Source: an uncultured Collinsella sp. (lineage in GTDB: Bacteria > Actinomycetota > Coriobacteriia > Coriobacteriales > Coriobacteriaceae). From it: 6,374 bases of DNA. The DNA lies in assembly GCA_902492185.1 (NCBI GenBank), contig CABUKY010000105.1:1-6374 (forward strand), in the 5' to 3' direction. Below the pieces are notes generated by a model that worked only from the letters and a program-made list of their open reading frames with translations, searched no databases and was not told the DNA's origin. Within the stretch, counting starts at the first letter, position 1; each line of letters begins with the position of its first letter. A program made the translations under genes and the position numbers. This document shows positions 1 through 5,231 of the stretch, piece after piece.

Positions 1-239
1 ATTATTTTCCGTTTCGACGAACAGCCGATCGTGTCAAATTTGGTCTAACAGAGCCTTTCCAATAGGGGCAGGTCGCACTTGAGGCGAACATCTCGAGGCA
101 TCGAGCCAGCAACTGGACCAGACAACCTTGACACGCACGCGCTTTCCCTCGATGCTTCGGTAAGGGGAGCTGCGAAAATCGCAGCACGGGTGATCGGCGC
201 CGCGCCCCCGAAGGCAAAAGCGAACACGGGAGCGATACG
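1..239. other. Left-end intergenic stretch, no supported gene
   Basis: No convincing gene is visible. One forward frame is open from the window edge to a TAA at 46-48 and could be the last 15 codons of an upstream gene, but 15 codons cannot be identified. A perfect 7-bp inverted repeat with a 3-nt loop (GCTGCGA/TCGCAGC, 169-175 and 179-185) and a spaced 8-bp pair (GCATCGAG at 107-114, CTCGATGC at 148-155) lie upstream of the alkyltransferase gene. Either could be leader structure; neither has a T-run that would make it a clear terminator. Confidence 0.4.
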
Positions 240-800
240 ATGGGAAAAGTCCTGGACGAAGATTTGGTTTATGAGATTCTCTCCGTCGTGGCAGAGATTC
301 CGGCGGGATGCGTCGCCTCGTACGGTCAGATAGCGCGCCTCATCGGCAGGGAGAAAAACTCTCGCCTGGTCGGAGCGGTGCTGAGCGAGGCGGATCGCTA
401 CGGCGATTATCCCTGCCACCGCGTCGTCAACCACGCGGGACGCCTCGCGCCAAACTTCCCCGACCAGCGAGCACTACTGACGGAGGAAGGAGTCGCCTTC
501 CGAGACAACGGCTGCGTCGACATGAAAAAGCACCAGTGGAACGAGTGGCCAGGCAGCGTAGCGTCGAAAGGAGCGACGCCACGGGGAACGACCTGCGCCC
601 CGCCGCCGGACAACCTATGGCAAAGTGACACGTCCCACAAAGAGCGGCGCACCAGTACGAGACACGACCGCGACGTAAAAAGACCCTATGATACTCGTAA
701 GCATCTATCTGATTGCCCGCCTCGAGGTACCCAAAGAACGAGAGATGCCGAAACCCCTAGACAAAGAAAAAGGTCGGGAGCTTTTATGCTTTCGACCTGA
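240..800 (+). CDS. MGMT-family O6-alkylguanine-DNA alkyltransferase (DNA-binding domain form) with anomalous C-terminus
   Basis: Members of this family repair O6-alkylguanine by moving the alkyl group to an active-site cysteine in one suicide reaction. Residues 6-103 match the compact C-terminal domain of MGMT/Ogt. A helix-turn-helix lies around ASYGQIARLIG (26-36), followed by the Arg-finger region SRLVGA (41-46) and the active-site box PCHRVV (58-63). The catalytic Cys59 is present, so this is not an alkyltransferase-like protein in which Cys is replaced. The start is supported by GGGAG at 228-232, seven bases before the ATG. Stand-alone domains of this kind are usually about 100-110 residues and end soon after a segment like VDMKKHQW (93-100). 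Here the frame stays open for a further 80 or so residues, rich in Arg, Pro and Thr, with no family resemblance. The native stop was probably lost by a point change or frameshift. The frame ends just before a tRNA terminator on the other strand. Domain call is confident; the true C-terminus is not. Confidence 0.78.
   Translation: MGKVLDEDLVYEILSVVAEIPAGCVASYGQIARLIGREKNSRLVGAVLSEADRYGDYPCHRVVNHAGRLAPNFPDQRALLTEEGVAFRDNGCVDMKKHQWNEWPGSVASKGATPRGTTCAPPPDNLWQSDTSHKERRTSTRHDRDVKRPYDTRKHLSDCPPRGTQRTRDAETPRQRKRSGAFMLST
761..798 (-). terminator. Intrinsic terminator of the tRNA-Met locus
   Basis: On the minus strand AGGTCG (793-798) pairs with CGACCT (771-776), helped by an inner AGC/GCT pair, and the stem is followed directly by TTTTTCTTT. 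It begins ten bases beyond the CCA end of the tRNA fragment at 808. Stem plus T-run fits a Rho-independent terminator belonging to the tRNA transcript. The 3' half of the tRNA therefore seems to sit in its original downstream context. Confidence 0.7.
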
Positions 801-807
801 AGTTTCA

Positions 808-852
808 TGGTCGCGGGGGGCGGATTTGAACCACCGACCTTCGGGTTATGAG
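808..852 (-). tRNA. 3' half of tRNA-Met (CAU), probable attachment-site remnant
   Basis: Read on the minus strand this is tRNA position 32 to the end. It contains anticodon loop CTCATAA (anticodon CAT at 848-850), stem strand CCCGA, variable loop AGGTC, T-stem GGTGG/CCGCC around loop TTCAAAT, acceptor strand CCCCGCG, discriminator A and encoded CCA. The three C at 39-41 resemble initiator tRNA, but position 72 is G, so initiator versus elongator is left open. Beyond 852 the expected partner strand TCGGG and the D-arm are missing; the sequence there is unrelated. It cannot form a tRNA. Known biology: many tyrosine-recombinase elements integrate into the 3' half of tRNA genes and leave such a copy at the distal junction. 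The decayed integrase nearby supports that reading. Confidence 0.85.
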
Positions 853-881
853 GTCGCTACGACGTTGTTTCATTCAGACAT

Positions 882-980
882 TTCGACCCAAATTGAAGTC
901 AATATAACTCCAGGTCATTTGATGTTTTCATAGATTTACGAAAGAAAAGTACGCGGAATAATTCGACCCAAATTCGACCC
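882..980 (+). repeat. TTCGACCC direct repeats beside the tRNA junction
   Basis: TTCGACCCAAATT occurs at 882-894 and again at 962-974, and a third TTCGACCC overlaps the second copy at 973-980, all in one orientation. They lie 30-130 bp inside the putative element end. Short direct repeats near an attachment core can be arm-type binding sites for an integrase or excisionase; that role is inference. Confidence 0.55.
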
Positions 981-1002
981 ACAACGAGCTTGAAAGCGGT
1001 CA

Positions 1003-1069
1003 GGCGGAGCATTACCCTTGGGGTGTGACCCCACGCAGGGCCCACCACCAAGGGTAATGCCCACCCGCC
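1003..1069. repeat. Strong inverted repeat / stem-loop
   Basis: GCATTACCCTTGG (1009-1021) and CCAAGGGTAATGC (1048-1060) are perfect 13-bp complements. The stem extends inward by four pairs (GGTG/CACC) across a one-base bulge, and an outer GGCGG/CCGCC pair (1003-1007 with 1065-1069) can extend it further. No T-run follows on either strand, so a structured RNA, recombination site or repeat remnant is more likely than a terminator. It lies in the roughly 290 bp between the tRNA fragment and the integrase remnant, where no gene is supported. Confidence 0.7.
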
Positions 1070-1145
1070 CCAGCCCTTTGCGCCATTCCGCGCAACCGAG
1101 CGCGATTCTCAGGCACTTCAGGCAAGGAACACGACGAACGACCGA

Positions 1146-1998
1146 CCTCTCGTCATAGGCAAAGGAACGAAGCAACGCCGCGACAAATACACGTGGCGCT
1201 ACCGTCACAGCCTCGGCAAGGATCCGGTCACGGGCAAATACCGCTATTCGCCGTGGCAGACCATACATACCACCAAAAATCGAGGGACACCGTCGGCTCG
1301 TACGCAAAAAAGTTCCACGACAACCGCGAAGGAACCATCACGCCGCTCGCCTACTCGACATCCTACTCAATCGAGAACCGGACGCGCACATCACATGCGT
1401 GATGCTCATGCTCGACACCGACATGAGAAGGGCAGAAGCCCTTGGGATGACGTGGTCCGATGTCTCCGTCGAGAACAGAAGCATCCTCATTGAGCAGCAG
1501 TTCGCGGCCGATCGAAGCGTTCGCTCGCCCAAAAGCAAGAAAAGCGTGCGGAGGATCTCGATAAGCGAGACGCTGACGTCGTATCTCGAATTCTGGAAAA
1601 AGGAGCAGGCCCGCGAAATGGAAGCCTTCGGCCTGGAACAAGTCAAAGGCACTCCGCTCGTCCACTCATTCGAACGAACGAAAGACAGGCATCCCCAAGT
1701 CAACTTCATGGACCTGAATGGGTTTTCGCGCTGGTTCAGAAACTTCAGCGTCGAGAACGGGTTCGGCAAGTTCGAAGGCGTTCGAACATACCATTATGTG
1801 AAGGAAACTGTCGACGGGGAAACGATTTCGAAGCGTTATGAGCATAAAGAGTGGCTCGAATTGAGGGATTACCTCAGGAAGCATCCCAAGGTTCGCGAGG
1901 CGAGGCATATCAGCACATATGAGAGCGAGCACCTTCCTTACGGATATTCGGGCCTATCGAGCCACACCGCTACTGCCGCTACTGCCCGCTACTGCCCG
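1146..1998 (+). pseudogene. Degenerate tyrosine recombinase (phage/ICE-type integrase)
   Basis: Integrase-like sequence appears in three frames. Frame A (1146-about 1290) gives PLVIGKGTKQRRDKYTWRYR and then GKDPVTGKYRYSPW, typical of the N-terminal arm-binding region. Frame B (1292-1354) gives VGSYAKKFHDNREGTITPLA, the start of the core-binding domain. Frame C (from 1351) gives LLDILLNREPDAHITCVMLM followed by LDTDMRRAEALGMTWSDV, which contains the first catalytic Arg of the recombinase fold. It continues through a NGFSRWFRNFSVENGFGKF region to PYGYSGL. Between A and B, and between B and C, much of the usual sequence is missing, so small deletions as well as frameshifts are likely. The expected HELRHT box and the later LGH and catalytic Tyr are absent; after GYSGL the frame becomes a repeat. 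No active recombinase can be made. Probably the integrase of the element that used the tRNA-Met site at 808-852. Confidence 0.85.
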
Positions 1999-2025
1999 CC
2001 AGCTTCCGAACCAGCGGGCGGTAGC
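1969..2025. repeat. GCTACTGCC triple repeat with hairpin
   Basis: GCTACTGCC occurs at 1969-1977, 1978-1986 and 1988-1996. The last copy starts an inverted repeat: GCTACTGCCCGC (1988-1999) against GCGGGCGGTAGC (2014-2025), 12 bp with one G-T pair and a 14-nt loop. The block lies where the integrase frame stops making sense, so it marks the boundary between integrase-derived sequence and the unidentified segment to the right. Confidence 0.7.
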
Positions 2026-2421
2026 AGCACCCCGAACATCTCGCCGACAGCGCAGAGAGTCGTCGACCTGGCGGCCAAGGCCGACATCGAGGACGTGATG
2101 CTGTGCGACCTGCCCGGCGTCCTGTCCTTCCTAGGGCTGCCACCTGAGACGGAGATGCCGCCGGGCAACAAGGGGAAGACGAAGCTCAAGAAGCTCTACA
2201 GGAAGGTGGCGCCGAACAAGGCATACCACTCCGGCGAGCGCGCCAAGGATTTGATCTCGCACCTCGACATGGCAGAGATCAGGGCATCGGCGCCCGTCCA
2301 AGAATTGGGATGCAGTTCAATACGAGCTCGGGGCTCTTTTCGTCTAGATTGGGGACGCATGGCCGGACGAAAACAATTTGCGTCTGGTAATAAGCGTACG
2401 AAAGCGCAATTTACGTCTTAA
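2026..2421 (+). pseudogene. Unrecognised protein segment joined in frame to the integrase remnant
   Basis: The frame continues from the integrase remnant without its own start codon or ribosome binding site. About 2035-2310 has protein-like codon use and reads SPTAQRVVDLAAKADIEDVM, then LCDLPGVLSFLGLPPE, then GKTKLKKLYRKVAPNKAY and ERAKDLISHLDMAEIR. The central stretch is basic and lysine-rich. I do not recognise the family. From about 2310 the frame enters palindromic repeat DNA and ends at TAA 2419-2421, so the last residues are incidental. In the next frame, SKNWDAVQYELGALFV ends at TAG 2345-2347, a more natural C-terminus, which would imply one more frameshift near 2290-2310. Most likely a truncated cargo gene fused by deletion to the broken integrase. 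No function is proposed. Confidence 0.45.
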
Positions 2422-2489
2422 TTCCGTACGCAAATCAAGACGAAAACCGTTTGCGTCTGCTATAAATCCGCACGAAAACGGTTTTCGTC
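2321..2489. repeat. Cluster of ACGAAAAC/GTTTTCGT imperfect palindromes
   Basis: Related palindromes occur at 2366-2384 (GACGAAAAC-A-ATTTGCGTC), 2397-2417 (TACGAAAG...TTTACGTC), 2439-2457 (GACGAAAAC-C-GTTTGCGTC) and 2471-2489 (ACGAAAAC-G-GTTTTCGT, perfect apart from the centre). A looser unit lies at 2321-2344 (TACGAG...TTTTCGTC), and there is an extra left half ACGCAAA at 2428-2434. Starts are roughly 30-45 bp apart and linkers share a TAAT/ATAAA-like stretch. The cluster sits between a plus-strand frame and the convergent ATPase gene, so read-through from both sides would meet it. It may be a REP-like repeat, a bidirectional terminator zone or a protein-binding array. Confidence 0.65.
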
Positions 2490-2509
2490 TTGCAGGGCAG
2501 TTACCGCTT

Positions 2510-3601
2510 CTACAGTTCAACTTCCAGTTCGGCTTTGTGTTCGTAGAGGTAATTGCGCATGTAGGGGATGGCAAATGAGACCTTGCCGTACGAGGGGGCC
2601 TCGATAACCGATTCTCTTAACAGGCGGCTGCGGACGGAGCTCACCTGTTGAGGCGTTTTGTTTAGGGCATCGGCAACCATGCTAGTCGAGCTCGTCTGCC
2701 CCAAAGACGCCATGCTCAGCAGATAAGCGATGCACGTGGGCGGAATGCGCTGCAGCGCGGGCTCAATCACCATGGCGCAGAAGCGTTCGCGTGCCGTTGC
2801 AATGCCACGCTCGGCTTCTTCTTCTCCAATAATCGCTGTATGTGCGCGTCTTGCCAACTGCCATGCGTAGTATCCAACGAGTTGGATCATGAAAGGATAG
2901 CCTTGCGTTGCCTCGGCAAGTTGGCCGGCAATACCTGGCTGCAACTCCATGCCAGACGCTTCAATGGTTTCCTCGAGGGAGTACGACACTTCGGTTACTG
3001 CCACAGCCTTCAGACCAAAGGGGAGGGCATGGCGCAAAAACGCAAGTGTCTTTCCGTTGATGATGCTTTCAATCATCGAAGGCAGCCCAGCAAAAACAAA
3101 GGCGATATCAAGGTCTTCGCCGATAACCTGCTGAATCGCAATGGAGAGCGTTCGGACCTCATCGAGCTCTGCGTCTTGAACCTCGTCGAGAGTGATGAGC
3201 AGGCCATTTCCATTCTTGGATATTGTCTGTCTCATGGCGTCGCGTAGCGATGGGCCGATTCGCTCAATATCTATGCTGCCGATGGATATGCCAGCTACGG
3301 TGGGCTCAAATCTGGCGTGTTTGGCCTGGAATTTGGGCTGCAGCTGTTCGAGAATGCGCTGGCAAAGTCCCTCGGTTGCGACCTCTTTTATGACCGTCCA
3401 GCCACGGCTTTGCGCCAAACGTGAGCACTCGTCAAGGAGGACCGTCTTGCCCGTTCCACGGACGCCGGCTATGCGCATTAGGCGCCCAGGGGCACCAGGC
3501 CCGTTGGTGAGGCCTTCACTGAATTCTTCAAGTACATCTTCGCGGCCGATAATCGTGGGAGGTGTTTTACCTGCTGTGGGCTTAAAAGGGTTTGTTTGCA
3601 T
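2510..3601 (-). CDS. AAA-type P-loop ATPase with predicted C-terminal winged helix
   Basis: A 363-residue protein. Residues 17-24 (TIIGREDV) are the usual lead-in of ATPase_2/Orc1-like AAA proteins. Walker A is GVRGTGKT (46-53) and Walker B is LLITLDEVQD (134-143) with both acidic residues. AFVFAGLPSMIESI follows as the sensor-1 strand region, then ALPFGLKAVAVTEVSYS. The last 80 or so residues (IPPTCIAYLLSMASLGQT through SSVRSRLLRESVIEAPSYG) look like a winged helix. No signal peptide or membrane segment is seen, so it is cytoplasmic. An upstream GTG at 3608-3610 would add three residues, but it lies inside the Shine-Dalgarno sequence, so the ATG at 3599-3601 is preferred. Proteins of this build occur in many bacteria as solitary ATPases, often in accessory DNA; their substrates are mostly unknown and none can be named here. 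It faces the integrase remnant tail to tail and has a decamer repeat array just upstream. Confidence 0.85.
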   Translation of the reverse strand: MQTNPFKPTAGKTPPTIIGREDVLEEFSEGLTNGPGAPGRLMRIAGVRGTGKTVLLDECSRLAQSRGWTVIKEVATEGLCQRILEQLQPKFQAKHARFEPTVAGISIGSIDIERIGPSLRDAMRQTISKNGNGLLITLDEVQDAELDEVRTLSIAIQQVIGEDLDIAFVFAGLPSMIESIINGKTLAFLRHALPFGLKAVAVTEVSYSLEETIEASGMELQPGIAGQLAEATQGYPFMIQLVGYYAWQLARRAHTAIIGEEEAERGIATARERFCAMVIEPALQRIPPTCIAYLLSMASLGQTSSTSMVADALNKTPQQVSSVRSRLLRESVIEAPSYGKVSFAIPYMRNYLYEHKAELEVEL

Positions 3602-3606
3602 GTGAG

Positions 3607-3614
3607 CCACCTTT
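3607..3614 (-). promoter_or_regulatory. Ribosome binding site that decides the ATPase start
   Basis: On the minus strand AAAGGTGG lies five bases before the ATG at 3599-3601. The alternative in-frame GTG (3608-3610) lies within this sequence and would have no binding site of its own. Confidence 0.75.
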
Positions 3615-3620
3615 GCTCAA

Positions 3621-3720
3621 GATATAGCAAGATATAGCAAGATATAGCAAAGTATAGCAAGATATAGCAAAGTATAGCAAGATATTGCAAAGTATAGTGA
3701 GATATAGCAACGTATAGCGC
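3621..3720 (-). repeat. Ten tandem 10-bp repeats upstream of the ATPase gene
   Basis: Ten consecutive decamers fit [GA][AG]TATAGCAA on the plus strand (TTGCTATAYY on the minus strand). Seven match fully; those at 3681, 3691 and 3711 differ by one to three bases. GATATAGCAA and AGTATAGCAA alternate through the middle. The array ends about 7 bp from the ATPase Shine-Dalgarno. The period of one helical turn puts every TATA step on the same DNA face. On the minus strand, copies two units apart give TTGCTA and TATATC/TATACT at an 18-bp gap, resembling weak sigma-70 -35/-10 pairs, so the array may itself be the promoter or overlap it. It may bind a regulator cooperatively, and copy number could vary by slippage. 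These roles are inference; the repeats themselves are plain. Confidence 0.92.
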
Positions 3721-3842
3721 TGTTCTCGGGTTCTTACGGTGGTGCTATTTTCCGAATGCCGCGCGGATAAAGCGCTGGGCGAACAGCTTGTTGGCAACTC
3801 ACGAGGGCTCGGGGTGCCAATTTGGGGTGCAGTAGTGCTGCG

Positions 3843-4000
3843 CCACGAAAAGGGCCTATCTACTACGTTTAAGCCGCAGGGGTCAACCATAGTCGGCTTT
3901 TTCGAAAATCGACAAGCTGTCTACCTGCGGTTTTGTTTTTGCACTTTTCAGCATGGTCTGGGCTCTCCGCGTTAACGTAGTAGATGGGCCCCTTTTGTGG
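3843..4000. repeat. 158-bp inverted-repeat element (possible MITE-like or structured RNA)
   Basis: The arms are 3843-3869 (CCACGAAAAGGGCC then TATCTACTACGTT) and 3974-4000 read in reverse complement (CCACAAAAGGGGCC then CATCTACTACGTT). That is 24 of 27 positions identical, with 12 perfect at the inner end; two of the three differences still allow G-U pairing. Inside, CCGCAGG (3874-3880) can pair with CCTGCGG at 3924-3930 or with CCTGCGGCT at 4012-4020, so alternative folds exist. A compact hairpin GGCCCCTT/AAGGGGCC (3987-3994 and 4002-4009) overlaps the right arm. No target-site duplication is visible. The 3721-4060 stretch has no frame I would defend as a gene. Confidence 0.72.
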
Positions 4001-4060
4001 CAAGGGGCCGACCTGCGGCTCAGGGTAGCCAAAAAAGCCACGTCCCAAAAAGACTGTTGG

Positions 4061-4129
4061 AAGTTGCGGTGGAATAGTTCCTGTTTTTGCTGCTGAAGGC
4101 TTTGAGCAGGAACTATTCCACCGCAACTT
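4061..4129. repeat. Perfect 23-bp inverted repeat upstream of the GntR gene
   Basis: The left arm (4061-4083, containing TTGCGGTGGAATAG) and right arm (4107-4129, containing CTATTCCACCGCAA) are perfect complements over 23 bp, with a 23-nt loop. The arm ends about 72 bp before the regulator ATG, so it could lie in the promoter or leader. There is no T-run on the plus strand. The core motif recurs as a second inverted pair after the gene (4912-4974). Confidence 0.88.
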
Positions 4130-4201
4130 ATGAGGGGGGCGGGGGATGCGATAGTATTGCATGGTGGTATTCGATTAACCGAGGCTTCATCCGAGGGCTT
4201 T

Positions 4202-4894
4202 ATGGAACAACACCAGCATAATCAGAGCCTGCAAGATCAGGCATACACCGCATTGCGCTCCAAGATCATCTATGCCGAGCTCAGGCCCGGCACGCGTCTT
4301 TCGGCGATTGGTCTGGAAAAGGAGACGGGAATCGGGCGCACGCCCATTCGCGAGTCCTTTGTGCGCCTGCGTGAGCAGGAGCTGGTGGAAACGCGTCCCA
4401 AAAGCGGCACCTATGTCTCAAAAATCAGCATGGAGCGCGCCGAGAACGCCTGTTTCTTGCGCGAAAAACTCGAGAGAAGCGTGCTCATTAAATGCTGCTC
4501 TGCCGCCACACCCGAGCAGAAGTGTCGGCTCGAGCAGATTCTTGCCGAGTCCGAGTCGCTCGACCATAGCGAGACGCGTCGTTTCTTTGACCTGGACAAC
4601 CTGTTCCATGAGACGTGTTTTGAGATTGCCGGTCGTCACATGTTGTGGGATTGGATGAAGAGCATCAACACACATTTTGAGCGATACAACTGGTTGCGTA
4701 TGGTGTCGCAGGACCTGGATTGGGAGCCGATTCGTCGGCAGCATCGCCGGATTCTCGAGGCCATTAAGAGGGGCGATACCGACACGGCGAGCTATCTGGC
4801 AGAGACGCACTTGCACCTGATGCCCGAGGAGCAGGGCCCGGTTATCGCCTTGCATCCCGACTATTTTGAGCTGTCCAAAGACTCGGCCATCTAA
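4202..4894 (+). CDS. GntR-family transcriptional regulator, FadR/FCD subfamily
   Basis: A 230-residue regulator. Residues 8-75 form the GntR winged helix-turn-helix, with LRPGTRLSAIGLEKETGIGR followed by TPIRESFVRLREQELV and the wing RPKSGTYVSKI. Residues 80-215 match the all-helical FCD effector domain, and its likely metal-binding set is visible: Asp132 and His136 in DLDNLFH, His181 in RRQHRRI, and His203 in AETHLH. FCD regulators often bind small organic acids such as sugar acids, uronates or their derivatives and usually act as repressors. The ATG at 4202 is chosen because GAGGG lies at 4193-4197, although the spacing is short; an upstream in-frame extension reads through GC-rich non-coding sequence and the inverted repeat. 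It converges on eda and the PfkB kinase, so control of keto-deoxy sugar catabolism is a reasonable inference. The actual effector and targets are not visible. Confidence 0.9.
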   Translation: MEQHQHNQSLQDQAYTALRSKIIYAELRPGTRLSAIGLEKETGIGRTPIRESFVRLREQELVETRPKSGTYVSKISMERAENACFLREKLERSVLIKCCSAATPEQKCRLEQILAESESLDHSETRRFFDLDNLFHETCFEIAGRHMLWDWMKSINTHFERYNWLRMVSQDLDWEPIRRQHRRILEAIKRGDTDTASYLAETHLHLMPEEQGPVIALHPDYFELSKDSAI

Positions 4895-4911
4895 TTTGTC
4901 CCTTTATTTAG

Positions 4912-4974
4912 TTGCGGTGAAATAGGGATTGTTTTGCGGCTCTGATGGTGTAGGCAGTCCGTATTCCACCGCAA
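4912..4974. repeat. Second TTGCGGTGrAATA inverted pair, after the GntR gene
   Basis: TTGCGGTGAAATAGGG (4912-4927) faces CCGTATTCCACCGCAA (4959-4974): 14 of 16 pairs complementary, with a 31-nt loop. It starts 18 bases after the regulator stop. The motif is the same as in the perfect repeat at 4061-4129, so the gene is flanked by two related inverted repeats. In addition TCCCTTTATTT (4899-4909) can partly pair with AAATAGGGA (4920-4928) as a weak alternative hairpin. Confidence 0.75.
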
Positions 4975-5001
4975 GTGACGGGGCACATCGGGGCACGAAA
5001 A

Positions 5002-5068
5002 AGCTGCGGCGCTGCTTGGAGGAAAAGACCGGAAGCAAGAGTCCATTCCTCCAGACGGCGCCGCAGCT
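5002..5068. terminator. Long two-part hairpin between convergent genes, terminator-like
   Basis: The outer stem AGCTGCGGCGC (5002-5012) pairs perfectly with GCGCCGCAGCT (5058-5068). After a 4/4 internal loop the inner stem TGGAGGAA (5017-5024) pairs perfectly with TTCCTCCA (5046-5053). An A-run precedes the stem (4998-5002) and GTTTT follows (5069-5073), so it could end transcription from either side. It is the best candidate terminator for the GntR gene, though the T-run is short and the loop long. Confidence 0.6.
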
Positions 5069-5130
5069 GTTTTGGTGGCTCGGCTTTTGTCGAAGTGGCT
5101 CAGTTGAGCGCGGTTGCCAACCGAGTAGGC

Positions 5131-5231
5131 AAAGCGGCTCGGGGGCGTGTCGCTTCCGTCACGTTCTATCAGCATACAAGACGTTTTCGGTTCTTGTCCG
5201 TGACGGAAACGGCGCGCTTCCGAGCCGCTTT
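5131..5231. repeat. 101-bp nested inverted repeat
   Basis: Three nested stems: AAAGCGGCTCGG (5131-5142) with CCGAGCCGCTTT (5220-5231), perfect 12 bp; CGCTTCCGTCACG (5151-5163) with CGTGACGGAAACG (5199-5211), 12 of 13; and ACAAGA (5176-5181) with TCTTGT (5192-5197). The two 8-nt segments between the outer stems are GC-rich and symmetric in length, which suggests a real folded RNA or a palindromic repeat. A short palindrome, CGGTTG-C-CAACCG (5111-5123), lies just to the left and resembles an operator half-site pair. No gene is supported in 4895-5286. Confidence 0.75.

Noticed and set aside
1..48. Possible C-terminal 15 codons of a gene entering from the left (ends at TAA 46-48).
   Set aside because: Too short to identify; other forward frames also stay open for a similar length.
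936..1307. Minus-strand frame ending in CGSNLGRIIPRTFLS, which faintly recalls integrase C-termini.
   Set aside because: The upstream part is antisense to the integrase N-terminus and the strong inverted repeat; no other integrase motif is seen in this frame.
1861..1900. LRDYLRKHPKV resembles a GrpB-family motif.
   Set aside because: It lies inside the integrase-derived frame between the WFRNF region and GYSGL, where some integrases carry an insertion; no other GrpB feature is present.
3621..3720. CRISPR array.
   Set aside because: The repeats are only 10 bp and directly abutting with no spacers, and no cas genes are present.
3582..3890. Minus-strand frame from an ATG at 3888-3890 running through the decamer array, giving a repeating hydrophobic peptide (YLAISCYILLYF-like).
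   Set aside because: The 10-bp unit has no stop in these minus-strand frames, so an open hydrophobic frame follows automatically. The upstream part lies over the inverted repeat and has no recognisable protein features or ribosome binding site.
3739..3975. Plus-strand frame of 78 codons in the gap before the GntR gene.
   Set aside because: It covers the left arm and part of the right arm of the 158-bp inverted repeat, lacks a Shine-Dalgarno sequence and resembles no family I know.
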